Positions 35,484 through 44,423 of a stretch of DNA of 64,000 nucleotides are shown one piece after another (within the stretch, counting starts at the first letter, position 1; each line of letters opens with the position of its first letter). Under the pieces are notes generated by a model. That model was not told the DNA's origin. It searched no databases and saw only the letters and a list, made by a program, of their open reading frames with translations. Location: NCBI GenBank assembly GCA_913057175.1, contig CAJXNP010000011.1, positions 62,001 to 126,000 of the forward strand, read 5' to 3'. This DNA is from an uncultured Cytophagales bacterium. GTDB taxonomy: Bacteria; Bacteroidota; Bacteroidia; Cytophagales; Cyclobacteriaceae. The translations under genes and the position numbers were made by a program.

Positions 35484-36884
35484 GTGGCAGGGAAAACATT
35501 ATTCGACAAAATATGGGATGCGCACGTAGTTTCGCAAATTGATGGTGGTCCCAGTGTCTTGTACATTGACAAGCATCTTATCCACGAAGTAACTAGTCCA
35601 CAGGCATTTACAGGCCTGGAAAAAAGAGGGCTCAAGGTATTCAGACCTCAAAACACAGTAGCCACACCTGATCATAACGTACCTACAGTAGATCAGCATT
35701 TGCCTATCAAAGATCAGTTATCCGCGTTTCAGGTGAATAAACTTACTGAAAACTGCGAAAAATATGGTGTCACGCTCTATGGACTCAACCATCCTTCGCA
35801 AGGTATTGTCCATGTAATTGGTCCGCAACTCGGAATCACCCAGCCGGGCATGACAATGGTTTGTGGCGACAGCCATACTTCTACTCACGGAGCTTTTGGA
35901 AGTGTGGCTTTTGGAATTGGCACAAGTGAAGTTGAAATGGTTCTTGCCACTCAATGCATCCTTCAGCCAAAGCCAAAAAAAATGAGAATATCTGTTGAAG
36001 GAGAGCTTGGAAGAGGTGTTACTGCCAAAGATGTGGTTTTATACATCATTTCAAAAGTGACTGCCAGCGGTGGAACAGGCTATTTCATAGAATTTGCAGG
36101 ATCTGCTATCAGAAGTCTTTCGATGGAAGGAAGAATGACTGTCTGCAACATGAGTATTGAAATGGGTGCAAGGGGAGGTTTGATCGCTCCTGACGAAACA
36201 ACCTTTGAATACATCAAAGGAAGAGAATTCGCACCAAATGGAGCGGATTTTGACGCTGCAATTGAAAAATGGAAACAACTATATTCTGATGGTGATTCGG
36301 AATTTGACTTGGAGATCACTTATGATGCGGCCGATATCGAGCCGATGATCACCTATGGGACTAACCCGGGAATGGGAACAAAAGTCAGCGGAGCTATTCC
36401 CACGAATGGCGAGATCCAGGAAAGTAACAAAAAATCATTCCTTAAATCTCTTGACTATATGCACTTTAATCCAGGCGACAAACTAATCGGAAAAGATATT
36501 GATTTTGTGTTTGTTGGAAGCTGTACAAATGGTAGGATTGAAGACCTGCGTGAAGTAGCGAATTTTGTCAAAGGTAAAAGAAAAGCGGATAATATTACTG
36601 CATGGATTGTTCCTGGTTCAAAAGCTGTTGAAAAACAGGCTCATGAAGAAGGTATTACCAAAATCCTCGAAGAAGCTGGCTTTAAACTCAGACAACCAGG
36701 ATGTTCAGCATGCCTTGCTATGAATGACGATAAAATTCCTGAAGGCAAACTGGCTGTTTCTACTTCAAACAGAAACTTCGAGGGTCGGCAAGGTCCGGGG
36801 GCAAGGACAATGCTTGCCAGCCCATTAACAGCTGCTGCAGTTGCAGTTGCAGGAAAAATAGTTGATCCAAGAGATTTTATTTAA
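35484..36884 (+). CDS. leuC: 3-isopropylmalate dehydratase large subunit
   Basis: 466 residues, the usual length. The [4Fe-4S] ligands lie in FVGSCTNGR (about 348) and [10 protein letters not shown] (about 409-412); [12 protein letters not shown] and the C-terminal [16 protein letters not shown] are further hallmarks of LeuC. With LeuD it isomerises 2-isopropylmalate to 3-isopropylmalate. The start is GTG at 35484, preceded immediately by AAGAAG; there is no ATG near the conserved N-terminus [13 protein letters not shown]. First gene of leuC-leuD-leuA-leuB. Confidence 0.97.
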   Translation: MAGKTLFDKIWDAHVVSQIDGGPSVLYIDKHLIHEVTSPQAFTGLEKRGLKVFRPQNTVATPDHNVPTVDQHLPIKDQLSAFQVNKLTENCEKYGVTLYGLNHPSQGIVHVIGPQLGITQPGMTMVCGDSHTSTHGAFGSVAFGIGTSEVEMVLATQCILQPKPKKMRISVEGELGRGVTAKDVVLYIISKVTASGGTGYFIEFAGSAIRSLSMEGRMTVCNMSIEMGARGGLIAPDETTFEYIKGREFAPNGADFDAAIEKWKQLYSDGDSEFDLEITYDAADIEPMITYGTNPGMGTKVSGAIPTNGEIQESNKKSFLKSLDYMHFNPGDKLIGKDIDFVFVGSCTNGRIEDLREVANFVKGKRKADNITAWIVPGSKAVEKQAHEEGITKILEEAGFKLRQPGCSACLAMNDDKIPEGKLAVSTSNRNFEGRQGPGARTMLASPLTAAAVAVAGKIVDPRDFI

Positions 36885-36897
36885 AGAAGAAGTAATT

Positions 36898-37491
36898 ATG
36901 GCAATAGAAAAATTTTCAAAAATACAATCTACCGCAGTTCCCTTACAAATTGAAAATGTCGATACGGATCAGATCATTCCGGCCAGGTTTTTAAAAGCCA
37001 CAACCAGGGAAGGATTTGGAGACAATCTTTTCAGGGACTGGAGGTATGACAAAAATGGGAATCCAAAACCTGATTTTGTTTTAAATGATCACCTTTATAA
37101 GGGCAAAATCCTTGTCGCTGGAAAAAACTTTGGAAGTGGTTCCAGCCGGGAGCATGCAGCATGGGCTGTTCACGATTATGGTTTTAAAGTTGTAGTATCC
37201 AGTTTTTTTGCTGATATCTTCAAAAACAATGCTTTGAACAATGGTTTACTTCCTGTTCAAATTTCCGAATCTTTTTTACAGGAAATGTTTCAGGCCATTG
37301 AAAGTGATCCCAAAGCGCTTTTTGAAGTGGACCTTGAAAATCAGGAAATCATCATTTCTTCGAGTGGTTCAAAAGAAAACTTTGAAATCAATCCATATAA
37401 AAAAGAATGCCTTCTTAACGGCTACGATGACATCGATTACTTACTGAGCATGAAGGATAAAATTCAAGCTTTCGAGGTAAGCAGAGTATAA
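36898..37491 (+). CDS. leuD: 3-isopropylmalate dehydratase small subunit
   Basis: 197 residues from the ATG at 36898, 13 bp after the leuC stop; an in-frame ATG at 36862 would overlap leuC and lies before the conserved start [15 protein letters not shown]. The swivel-domain features [36 protein letters not shown] (residues partly lining the active site) and [19 protein letters not shown] are all present. It is the partner of LeuC. Confidence 0.97.
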   Translation: MAIEKFSKIQSTAVPLQIENVDTDQIIPARFLKATTREGFGDNLFRDWRYDKNGNPKPDFVLNDHLYKGKILVAGKNFGSGSSREHAAWAVHDYGFKVVVSSFFADIFKNNALNNGLLPVQISESFLQEMFQAIESDPKALFEVDLENQEIIISSSGSKENFEINPYKKECLLNGYDDIDYLLSMKDKIQAFEVSRV

Positions 37492-37502
37492 ATCCACACT
37501 TA

Positions 37503-39026
37503 ATGAAAATTTCTGTTCTTGACACAACCTTGCGTGATGGCGAACAAACATCAGGAGTTTCCTTTTCTGAAAGTGAAAAACTCAATATTGCCCGCCTTTT
37601 ATTGGAAGAGCTCAAGGTAGATCGAATAGAAATTGCTTCAGCCAGAGTATCTGAAGGAGAATTTAATTCTGCAAAAAAAATTCTGGACTGGGCCAATAAA
37701 TACGGATATCAGGATAAAGTTGAAATACTGGGCTTCGTCGACAACGACATCTCCCTGAAATGGATACAAGATGCCGGCGGAAAGATCATCAATTTACTCT
37801 GCAAAGGTTCTCTCAAGCACTGCACCCAGCAGCTTAGAAAAACTCCTGACGAACACATTTCTGACATAAAAAAGGTCATTAAGAATGCTCAAAATATGGG
37901 CATTACAGTCCATATTTATTTAGAAGACTGGTCGAATGGAATGCGAAATTCCCCGGAATACGTATTGCAATTCATCGAATGTCTCAAAAATGAACCGATT
38001 GCAAGGTTTATGCTGCCGGATACTTTAGGCATTTTAAACCATATGGAAACCTATGATTATTGTAAGCAAATTGTAAACAAATTTCCCACACTGACATTTG
38101 ATTTTCATGCTCACAATGATTACGATTTGGCTACTGCCAATGTGTATGCAGCCATCAATGCAGGCATTACCAATATTCACACTACGGTAAATGGATTAGG
38201 TGAGAGAGCTGGAAATGTTCCGCTGTCCAGTGTCATTGGAATCGTCAAAGACCATTTCCACTATGACATGTCGGTGAATGAGAAAAAATTGTATTTCGTC
38301 AGCAAAATTGTAGAATCTTTCAGTGGCGTGCGAATTCCATCCAACAAACCATTGATTGGCGAATTTGTATTTACACAGACAAGTGGCATCCATGCAGATG
38401 GGGATAATAAAAATAATCTCTATCACAACGATCTGAAACCTGAGAGATTTAACCGAAAAAGGGTTTATGCCCTTGGTAAAATGTCTGGCAAGGCCAATAT
38501 CAAACGAAATCTTGAGGAATTGGGGATTGAGTTGGATGATGAATCCATGAAGATTGTTACTGAAAAAATCATTGAACTTGGAGATAAAAAGGAAGTTGTC
38601 ACTCAAGAGGATCTTCCCTACATTATTTCCGATGCCATCAAAAGCCAGCAGATTAATCAAAGGATTAAGATCAAAAACTACAATCTGTCTGTTGCGGCTG
38701 GTTTGCGATCTGTCGCAACGTTGAGTATAGAGATCGATGATAAACTTTACCAGGAAACTGCATCCGGAGATGGACAGTATGACGCTTTTATGACTGCTCT
38801 ATGGAGAATCTATGACAGGTTGGGTAAAGACAAACCACGACTGGTTGATTATAATGTTTCCATACCCCCTGGAGGAAAAACAGATGCTCTTTGTCAGACT
38901 ACAATCACCTGGGATTTAAAGAATAAACAATTTAAAACGAGGGGATTAGACTCCGATCAGGCCATAGCTGCTATCAAAGCAACCATAAAAATGCTTAATG
39001 TAATAGAAAACAATAGCTCACTTTAG
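37503..39026 (+). CDS. leuA: 2-isopropylmalate synthase-type enzyme (LeuA/CimA family)
   Basis: 507 residues: a DRE-TIM catalytic barrel (LDTTLRDGEQTSGVSFS at the start, metal-binding FDFHAHNDYDLATAN near residues 200-214, GLGERAGNVPL) and a C-terminal LeuA-type allosteric domain (about 385-500, with ETASGDGQYDAFMTALWRIY). The HAH form and the IEIASARVSEGEF substrate loop differ from the standard LeuA, so this is the divergent clade found in Bacteroidota leu operons. Position between leuCD and leuB supports 2-isopropylmalate synthase; citramalate synthase is the alternative, since the same acyl-CoA condensation would feed LeuBCD. Its stop is one base from an inverted repeat. Confidence 0.85.
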   Translation: MKISVLDTTLRDGEQTSGVSFSESEKLNIARLLLEELKVDRIEIASARVSEGEFNSAKKILDWANKYGYQDKVEILGFVDNDISLKWIQDAGGKIINLLCKGSLKHCTQQLRKTPDEHISDIKKVIKNAQNMGITVHIYLEDWSNGMRNSPEYVLQFIECLKNEPIARFMLPDTLGILNHMETYDYCKQIVNKFPTLTFDFHAHNDYDLATANVYAAINAGITNIHTTVNGLGERAGNVPLSSVIGIVKDHFHYDMSVNEKKLYFVSKIVESFSGVRIPSNKPLIGEFVFTQTSGIHADGDNKNNLYHNDLKPERFNRKRVYALGKMSGKANIKRNLEELGIELDDESMKIVTEKIIELGDKKEVVTQEDLPYIISDAIKSQQINQRIKIKNYNLSVAAGLRSVATLSIEIDDKLYQETASGDGQYDAFMTALWRIYDRLGKDKPRLVDYNVSIPPGGKTDALCQTTITWDLKNKQFKTRGLDSDQAIAAIKATIKMLNVIENNSSL

Positions 39027-39480
39027 TGGCAGTAGGCAGTAACAGTAGGCAGCTATAAACCCAAAAAGGTTATGGAATCCGGATATAAAAATTTAAATGT
39101 TTATCAAATAGCTTATACTTCAGCAATGGAAATATTTCAAATTTCAACATCCTTTCCAAAAGAGGAAAAATATGCATTAACTGACCAGATCCGAAGATCA
39201 AGCAGATCCGTTTGTGTGAATATTGGAGAAGGATATAGAAAAAGAAAGTATCCAAAACATTTCACCAGCAAGATGACGGATGCAGACGGAGAATGTACTG
39301 AAACACAAATCTGGTTAGATTTTGCAAAGGACTGTGAATACATCAATGAAGAAGTATACCATAAATTATATAGTAAGTACTCAGAAGTCGGTAAAATGTT
39401 GGGTAGCATGGGTAACAACCCTGAAAAATTCATCCCAAAATTTTGAACTATGACTGCCTACTGCTGCTGACTACTGCCGC
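39027..39480. mobile_element. Inverted-repeat-framed four-helix-bundle element in the leu operon
   Basis: A unit of about 450 bp bounded by 25-bp inverted repeats: 39028-39052 (begins GGCAGTAGGCAGTAACAG) and 39454-39478 (ends GACTACTGCC), matching at 22 of 25 positions by eye. Inside is one gene, a four-helix-bundle protein. It sits exactly between leuA and leuB, starting one base after the leuA stop. No target-site duplication was obvious. Similar direct-repeat-rich frames around this gene family are known to me from other Bacteroidota, but mobility has not been shown here. Confidence 0.6.
39072..39446 (+). CDS. Four-helix-bundle protein (23S rRNA IVS-type)
   Basis: 124 residues, all helical, with the family hallmarks: NLNVYQIAYTSAMEIFQISTSFPKEEKYALTDQIRRSSRSVCVNIGEGYRKRKYPKHF and a second helical half ending in YSEVGKMLGSM. 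This is the family called 'four helix bundle protein' or S23/IVS protein, first seen in intervening sequences of 23S rRNA genes and also related to Avd of diversity-generating retroelements. Here no rRNA or retroelement is nearby; the gene is framed by inverted repeats within the leu operon. Biochemical function is unknown; nucleic acid binding is suspected because of the basic surface of Avd relatives. Confidence 0.88.
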   Translation: MESGYKNLNVYQIAYTSAMEIFQISTSFPKEEKYALTDQIRRSSRSVCVNIGEGYRKRKYPKHFTSKMTDADGECTETQIWLDFAKDCEYINEEVYHKLYSKYSEVGKMLGSMGNNPEKFIPKF

Positions 39481-39537
39481 ATACTATCTGTTCATTAGAT
39501 TATAATCAAATAAATAATATCATTAGACTTTTTAAAG

Positions 39538-40596
39538 ATGAAATACAACATTGCAACCCTTCCAGGAGATGGTATCGGACCTGAAATTATCGATCAGGCT
39601 ATTAAAGTTTTAAACGCCATTGGAACAAAATTCGGTCATGAGTTTGATTTTCAATTTGGTATTACCGGAGCCAGTGCCATTGATCAGGTGGGAAACCCCT
39701 ATCCGGATGAAACCCATGAGTTATGTGTGAAAGCTGACGCCGTCCTTTTTGGAGCAATTGGAGATCCTAAATATGACAATGATCCCAAGGCAAAAGTGCG
39801 CCCAGAGCAGGGCCTTTTGGCTATGAGAAAAAAATTAGGCTTGTATGCCAATATTCGACCAGTGTCTACATTCAAATCTTTGTTACACAAATCACCTCTG
39901 AGACATGATTTAGTAGAAGGTGCTGATTTTGTTGTAGTCAGAGAATTGACAGGAGGCATTTATTTTGGCGAACCAAGAGGGAGAAGTGAGGACGGCACAA
40001 AAGCTTATGATACATGCCTGTATACCAAAGAAGAAGTTGAGAGAATTGTCAAATTAGGATTTGAATATGCTGCCAAAAGGAATAAAAAGTTAACTGTTGT
40101 AGATAAAGCTAACGTATTAGCGACTTCAAGACTTTGGAGAGAAACAGTTCAGGGAATGGCAGGAGACTTTAGCGATATTGAGTTAGACTACATGTTTGTT
40201 GACAATGCCGCCATGCAAATTATTCAATGGCCAAAAAGATTTGATGTAATTGTTACAGAAAACATGTTTGGAGATATTTTGTCCGATGAAGCAAGTGTCA
40301 TTACCGGTTCTTTGGGCTTATTACCATCTGCATCAGTAGGAACATTGACTTCAGTATTTGAACCTATTCACGGAAGCTATCCACAGGCAGCCGGAAAAAA
40401 CATCGCGAACCCAATTGCAACTGTGCTATCTGCGGCCATGATGCTTGAGATTTCCTTTAATTTAATTGAAGAGGCGAATGCCATCAGAAATGTAGTAGAC
40501 AAATCTTTGGAAGAAGGAATCGTAACAGAAGACATTTCAAAAGAAAAACCTTATAAAACTTCAGAAGTTGGTGATTGGCTAGCCAACAACATTTAA
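39538..40596 (+). CDS. leuB: 3-isopropylmalate dehydrogenase
   Basis: 352 residues of the isocitrate/isopropylmalate dehydrogenase family. The N-terminus [13 protein letters not shown], the substrate loop [16 protein letters not shown], the [13 protein letters not shown] strand, the metal-binding [25 protein letters not shown] and the NAD-binding [18 protein letters not shown] are all intact. The enzyme oxidises and decarboxylates 3-isopropylmalate to 2-oxoisocaproate. A terminator follows immediately, so it ends the leu transcript, although the element upstream may give it partly independent expression. Confidence 0.97.
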   Translation: MKYNIATLPGDGIGPEIIDQAIKVLNAIGTKFGHEFDFQFGITGASAIDQVGNPYPDETHELCVKADAVLFGAIGDPKYDNDPKAKVRPEQGLLAMRKKLGLYANIRPVSTFKSLLHKSPLRHDLVEGADFVVVRELTGGIYFGEPRGRSEDGTKAYDTCLYTKEEVERIVKLGFEYAAKRNKKLTVVDKANVLATSRLWRETVQGMAGDFSDIELDYMFVDNAAMQIIQWPKRFDVIVTENMFGDILSDEASVITGSLGLLPSASVGTLTSVFEPIHGSYPQAAGKNIANPIATVLSAAMMLEISFNLIEEANAIRNVVDKSLEEGIVTEDISKEKPYKTSEVGDWLANNI

Positions 40597-40604
40597 ATAT
40601 TTAT

Positions 40605-40638
40605 AAAGCTGGCTCATTTAAGTCAGCTTTTTTTATTT
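40605..40638 (+). terminator. Terminator of the leu operon
   Basis: AAAGCTGGCT (40605-40614) pairs with AGTCAGCTTT (40621-40630) with one G-U pair and a 6-nt loop, followed by TTTTATTTT. It is 8 bp after the leuB stop. Confidence 0.9.
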
Positions 40639-40866
40639 TAAAAGAATACTATTCTTTCCAACATTACAATGAAATTCTTTTACAGCTGGTTATTGTAATC
40701 CCATCAGACCAGCAATAATTTGACTATATTTAATAGTTTAAGTCCTACCCATCATAAACAAGGAAATAAAAAATTAAATAAATCATTCAAGTTGGGGTTT
40801 ATTTTTCTATTATATAAATTCAATTTTTGCTTTTTTAATGAGGTACCTTCAATTCAAAAATAAGCC

Positions 40867-43800
40867 ATGAACGAACAGTTATTAAAAGCAATCACAAGAC
40901 TGTTTGCTATTGTGGCAAAAGAGAGGGTTACAGAGGAAGAAAAACACAAACTTGAAGAGTTTCTCCTCGATCATATCGATGCCGAAGAAATAGAAGATTA
41001 CCTACAAATCTTCGAAGAATATTCCGTCAGTCGTGAGTTTCAGGAAAACGGAGGCACACCTTCCGGAATGATGGATCCTACCACGGAAGATTTCGTAGAG
41101 GAATGGGCAAACATTGTACTGATCTGTAAGCACATTAACATGGAACTTACGGGTTATCAGAAGATTGTCATGCTCATAAAAATAATTGAGCTAATCCTTG
41201 CTGATGAATTACTTTCTGAAAGACAAGCCAACCTGTTGTTTTACATTACGCAACTCATTAAGTCAGATTACAATCAGGTAAAAGTCATCAAAGATTTTAT
41301 TTGGAACAATGAAGTTGAGGAATGCAACTCGGAGAACATTCTTATCATCGATGACGGTGAATATGTAAATAACGTGAATTGTCGTCACCTCACTGCTCCA
41401 AAGCTTTCGGGCTTTATGGCTGTCCTTTATTTGCCAAATTTAGAAACTTATCTCATTAAATATGTCGGAATTTCCTCAATTCGGGTTAACGGCATCCCTC
41501 TAAAAAGCCGGTCTGTTAATGTTTTTCCTCCTGGTAGTAACATCAGAGGAGACAAAATTGACCCGATTTTTTATAGCGATGTGGTAGCTGCTTTTCAGGT
41601 GATAGAACCTCACTTAAAATTAACCTTGCGAGCAGAAAATGTTTCTTTGAGATTCGGGACTGGAGTTATTGGTTTAAGGAACATTAATATTTCAGAAGAA
41701 TCTGGAAAATTAATTGGGGTCATGGGTGCTAGTGGATCTGGGAAATCGACGCTCTTTGAGGTATTAAATGGTAAACGAAAGCCCATTCTTGGTCAGGTGA
41801 CTATCAATGGAATTGACATTTACAAGAATAAAGAAGCCATTGAGGGAATTATCGGTTATGTACCTCAGGATGACATGTTGATGGAGGAACTAACCGTCTA
41901 TCAGAATTTGTATTATGCCGCTCTTTTGAGTTACGCAGATTACAATGATATTGAAATAAACGAGATCGTCAATAAAACTCTTCTCAACCTTGGGCTTTAT
42001 GATATCCGAGATCTTCAGGTTGGAAACCCTCTCAACAAAACCATCAGCGGTGGCCAGAGAAAGCGTCTGAACATAGCTCTTGAGTTGATACGGGAACCGG
42101 ATATCCTTTTTCTCGACGAGCCGACTTCAGGTTTATCCTCAAGAGATTCTGAAAACATCATGGACCTGTTGAAAGAATTATCCTTAAAAGGAAAAATGGT
42201 GTTTGCCATTATTCACCAGCCTTCATCAGATATTTTCAAGATGTTTGATAGTCTTGTGATTTTAGATGTGGGCGGCTACCAGATTTACTATGGTATTCCA
42301 ACTGAGGCATTAGGCTATTTCAAAGAGATTATCAATATGGTCAACCGCGACCAGGGCATATGCATCACATGCGGAAATGTGAAGGTCGAACAAATTTTTA
42401 ATATCATTGAAACCAGGGTGGTCGATGAATATGGAAGATTCACTGAAAGAAGAAAAATTTCACCGCCGGAATGGAATCGTTACTTTCTGAAAAAATTCAA
42501 GCCTTCACAAAAAACGATCAACCATGAAATACCGGATTCCAAAAACTTTAAAATACCAAGCAGAAAGAATCAATTTAAAATTTTTGCAGTCAGGGATTTT
42601 CTATCAAAAATAAGTAACCGGCAATATCTCTATATCAACCTGCTTGAAGCGCCCATTTTAGCTTTTATATTATCCTATTTTATAAGGTATTATGAAAAAC
42701 ATAGTCCGGATAGCGCTTATAGCTTCTACGATAATCCCAATATCCCGGCTTACTTTTTCATGAGTATCATTGTCGCTCTTTTTATGGGACTAACTGTAAG
42801 TGCTGAAGAAATTATAAAAGATAGAAAAGTTCTAGAGAGAGAATCTTTCTTAAATCTGAGCAGGGGAAGTTATCTGGCGTCAAAACTGTTTATCCTTTTT
42901 GGGATATCAGCAATTCAAACCTTTTCTTTTATTCTTGTTGGGAATATCATCCTGGAGTTTAAAGGAATGTACATCCACTATTGGATGATCCTATTCACAT
43001 GCTCCTGCATGAGCAATGCCATAGGTCTCAATATTTCATCTGCTTTCAATTCGGCAATTACAATCTATATTTTGATTCCAATTATTCTCATTCCACAGTT
43101 AATATTCAGTGGAGTGGTGTTTTCCTTTGAAAAGCTAAACCCAGATCTGAGTTCACAGGATAAGGTGCCAATATACGGGGAAATCATGGCGTCCAGGTGG
43201 GCATACGAAGCAGCAATGGTCAAACAATTTAAATCTAACAGGTATGAAAAACTATTTTATGATATAGACAAGAAAATAGCTAATGCCGATTATAAATCGA
43301 CCTATTACATTCCGGAGTTGCTTCTGCAATTGGACAAAGCAAATTTAACTGAAACGACAATTGATGAGAAAGAAAGCAATTTTGAATTATTGAGATATGA
43401 GATTGATAAGGAGCTTGAATTTACAGGAAGAGATAAATTTAATGAACTCGATAAGCTAACCGTAAACAGTTTTGATTCAACTATTTACACATCTACAAAA
43501 AAATTCCTTAATACGCTTCAGCAGTTGTATGTCAATAGAAAGAACAATTTTATCGATGAAAGGAATGACATTTTAAATAACTTCAATAAAAATGAAATAT
43601 TGCAAGCCCAATTACTGAAATTCAGAGATCGGTACAAAAATGAAAACATCAATCAACTGGTGAAATCTCTAAATGAAAAAACGAGGATCATTCAAGTCAA
43701 CAATGAGTTGGTGCGAAAAATCTACCCGATCTATTTTGATCCAGAAAGGCCCACTAACAGGTTTAATTTCAGAACACATTTTTATGCTCCCACAAAATAT

Positions 43801-44025
43801 TTTGGTGGGTTTTACATGGACACTTTCTATTTCAACCTATTGGTGATATGGTCTATGACTTTATTTTTGGTTATAGCACTCTACTTTGATTTACTTAGAA
43901 AAATAGTGATAAAGGCCGAAGGAGCATCTTCACGTCCTATACCGTATTATATGAGGAAAAATAAAAACTATATAAAGAAGAAGATTCAACAGAGGAAAGT
44001 GAGAAAAATCCTATCCAGAAAATAA
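40867..44025 (+). CDS. Multidomain ABC transporter (ABCG-like ATPase fused to permease)
   Basis: 1052 residues. In order: a helical TerB-like N-terminal region (about 1-150), an FHA-like beta region (about 165-255, with LIKYVGISSIRVNGIPL), an ABC ATPase with Walker A GASGSGKST (about 287-295), signature SGGQRKR (about 394-400) and Walker B ILFLDEPTSG (about 415-424), a linker with a CxxC (GICITCGNV), and an ABC-2-type membrane part (hydrophobic segments between about 590 and 770 plus one near 1000) with a large soluble, charged insert (about 790-985). The order ATPase-then-permease in one chain is that of ABCG/White proteins. Bacteroidota have conserved members of this type but no known substrate. 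Single-gene transcript. Confidence 0.88.
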   Translation: MNEQLLKAITRLFAIVAKERVTEEEKHKLEEFLLDHIDAEEIEDYLQIFEEYSVSREFQENGGTPSGMMDPTTEDFVEEWANIVLICKHINMELTGYQKIVMLIKIIELILADELLSERQANLLFYITQLIKSDYNQVKVIKDFIWNNEVEECNSENILIIDDGEYVNNVNCRHLTAPKLSGFMAVLYLPNLETYLIKYVGISSIRVNGIPLKSRSVNVFPPGSNIRGDKIDPIFYSDVVAAFQVIEPHLKLTLRAENVSLRFGTGVIGLRNINISEESGKLIGVMGASGSGKSTLFEVLNGKRKPILGQVTINGIDIYKNKEAIEGIIGYVPQDDMLMEELTVYQNLYYAALLSYADYNDIEINEIVNKTLLNLGLYDIRDLQVGNPLNKTISGGQRKRLNIALELIREPDILFLDEPTSGLSSRDSENIMDLLKELSLKGKMVFAIIHQPSSDIFKMFDSLVILDVGGYQIYYGIPTEALGYFKEIINMVNRDQGICITCGNVKVEQIFNIIETRVVDEYGRFTERRKISPPEWNRYFLKKFKPSQKTINHEIPDSKNFKIPSRKNQFKIFAVRDFLSKISNRQYLYINLLEAPILAFILSYFIRYYEKHSPDSAYSFYDNPNIPAYFFMSIIVALFMGLTVSAEEIIKDRKVLERESFLNLSRGSYLASKLFILFGISAIQTFSFILVGNIILEFKGMYIHYWMILFTCSCMSNAIGLNISSAFNSAITIYILIPIILIPQLIFSGVVFSFEKLNPDLSSQDKVPIYGEIMASRWAYEAAMVKQFKSNRYEKLFYDIDKKIANADYKSTYYIPELLLQLDKANLTETTIDEKESNFELLRYEIDKELEFTGRDKFNELDKLTVNSFDSTIYTSTKKFLNTLQQLYVNRKNNFIDERNDILNNFNKNEILQAQLLKFRDRYKNENINQLVKSLNEKTRIIQVNNELVRKIYPIYFDPERPTNRFNFRTHFYAPTKYFGGFYMDTFYFNLLVIWSMTLFLVIALYFDLLRKIVIKAEGASSRPIPYYMRKNKNYIKKKIQQRKVRKILSRK

Positions 44026-44080
44026 ATGGCAATTTAAACCTGGAAATAGGGTTTCAAAATGACCCAGGGTTAAAATCTAA

Positions 44081-44308
44081 TCATTTTTTTATTGACTGAT
44101 TGAGATTTTTGTGTGCAACTTCCAATGATTTGAAATAACTGTCCCGGGATTTATCGTCGAATATTCGATCGTTGCCTTTGTCTGATAAATTATTAATATA
44201 TGCAATTGGATACGTAGCAAATTGTTTGACCTTCATTTTAGTATTCTTTTTCAATAATGACACGTTTGCGATAAAAATGGTTTCTTTTTTCCTGAAATAT
44301 TTTATCAA
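44081..44308 (-). CDS. Possible small protein of unknown function
   Basis: A 75-codon frame, or 51 residues from an in-frame ATG at 44236 (KVKQFATYPIAYINN...). No domain, signal or membrane segment is recognisable, and the composition (many Lys, Asn, Asp) fits both a small soluble protein and a random AT-rich frame. It lies between two convergent genes in otherwise empty sequence. Low confidence. Confidence 0.25.
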   Translation of the reverse strand: MIKYFRKKETIFIANVSLLKKNTKMKVKQFATYPIAYINNLSDKGNDRIFDDKSRDSYFKSLEVAHKNLNQSIKK

Positions 44309-44423
44309 CTAGTAAAAAGCATTGTGGATTTCATTAGCTGTGATCATTAGTTGATATGCAAAATAAACACAATTTCCTGTATTATGTTTCAAGGAAATAC
44401 GAGATTTATTAAAAAATGTTAAA

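Noticed and set aside
44036-44070. Hairpin AACCTGG...CCCAGGGTT after the ABC transporter gene
   Set aside because: The stem has a bulge and no T-run directly follows, so I did not call it a terminator.
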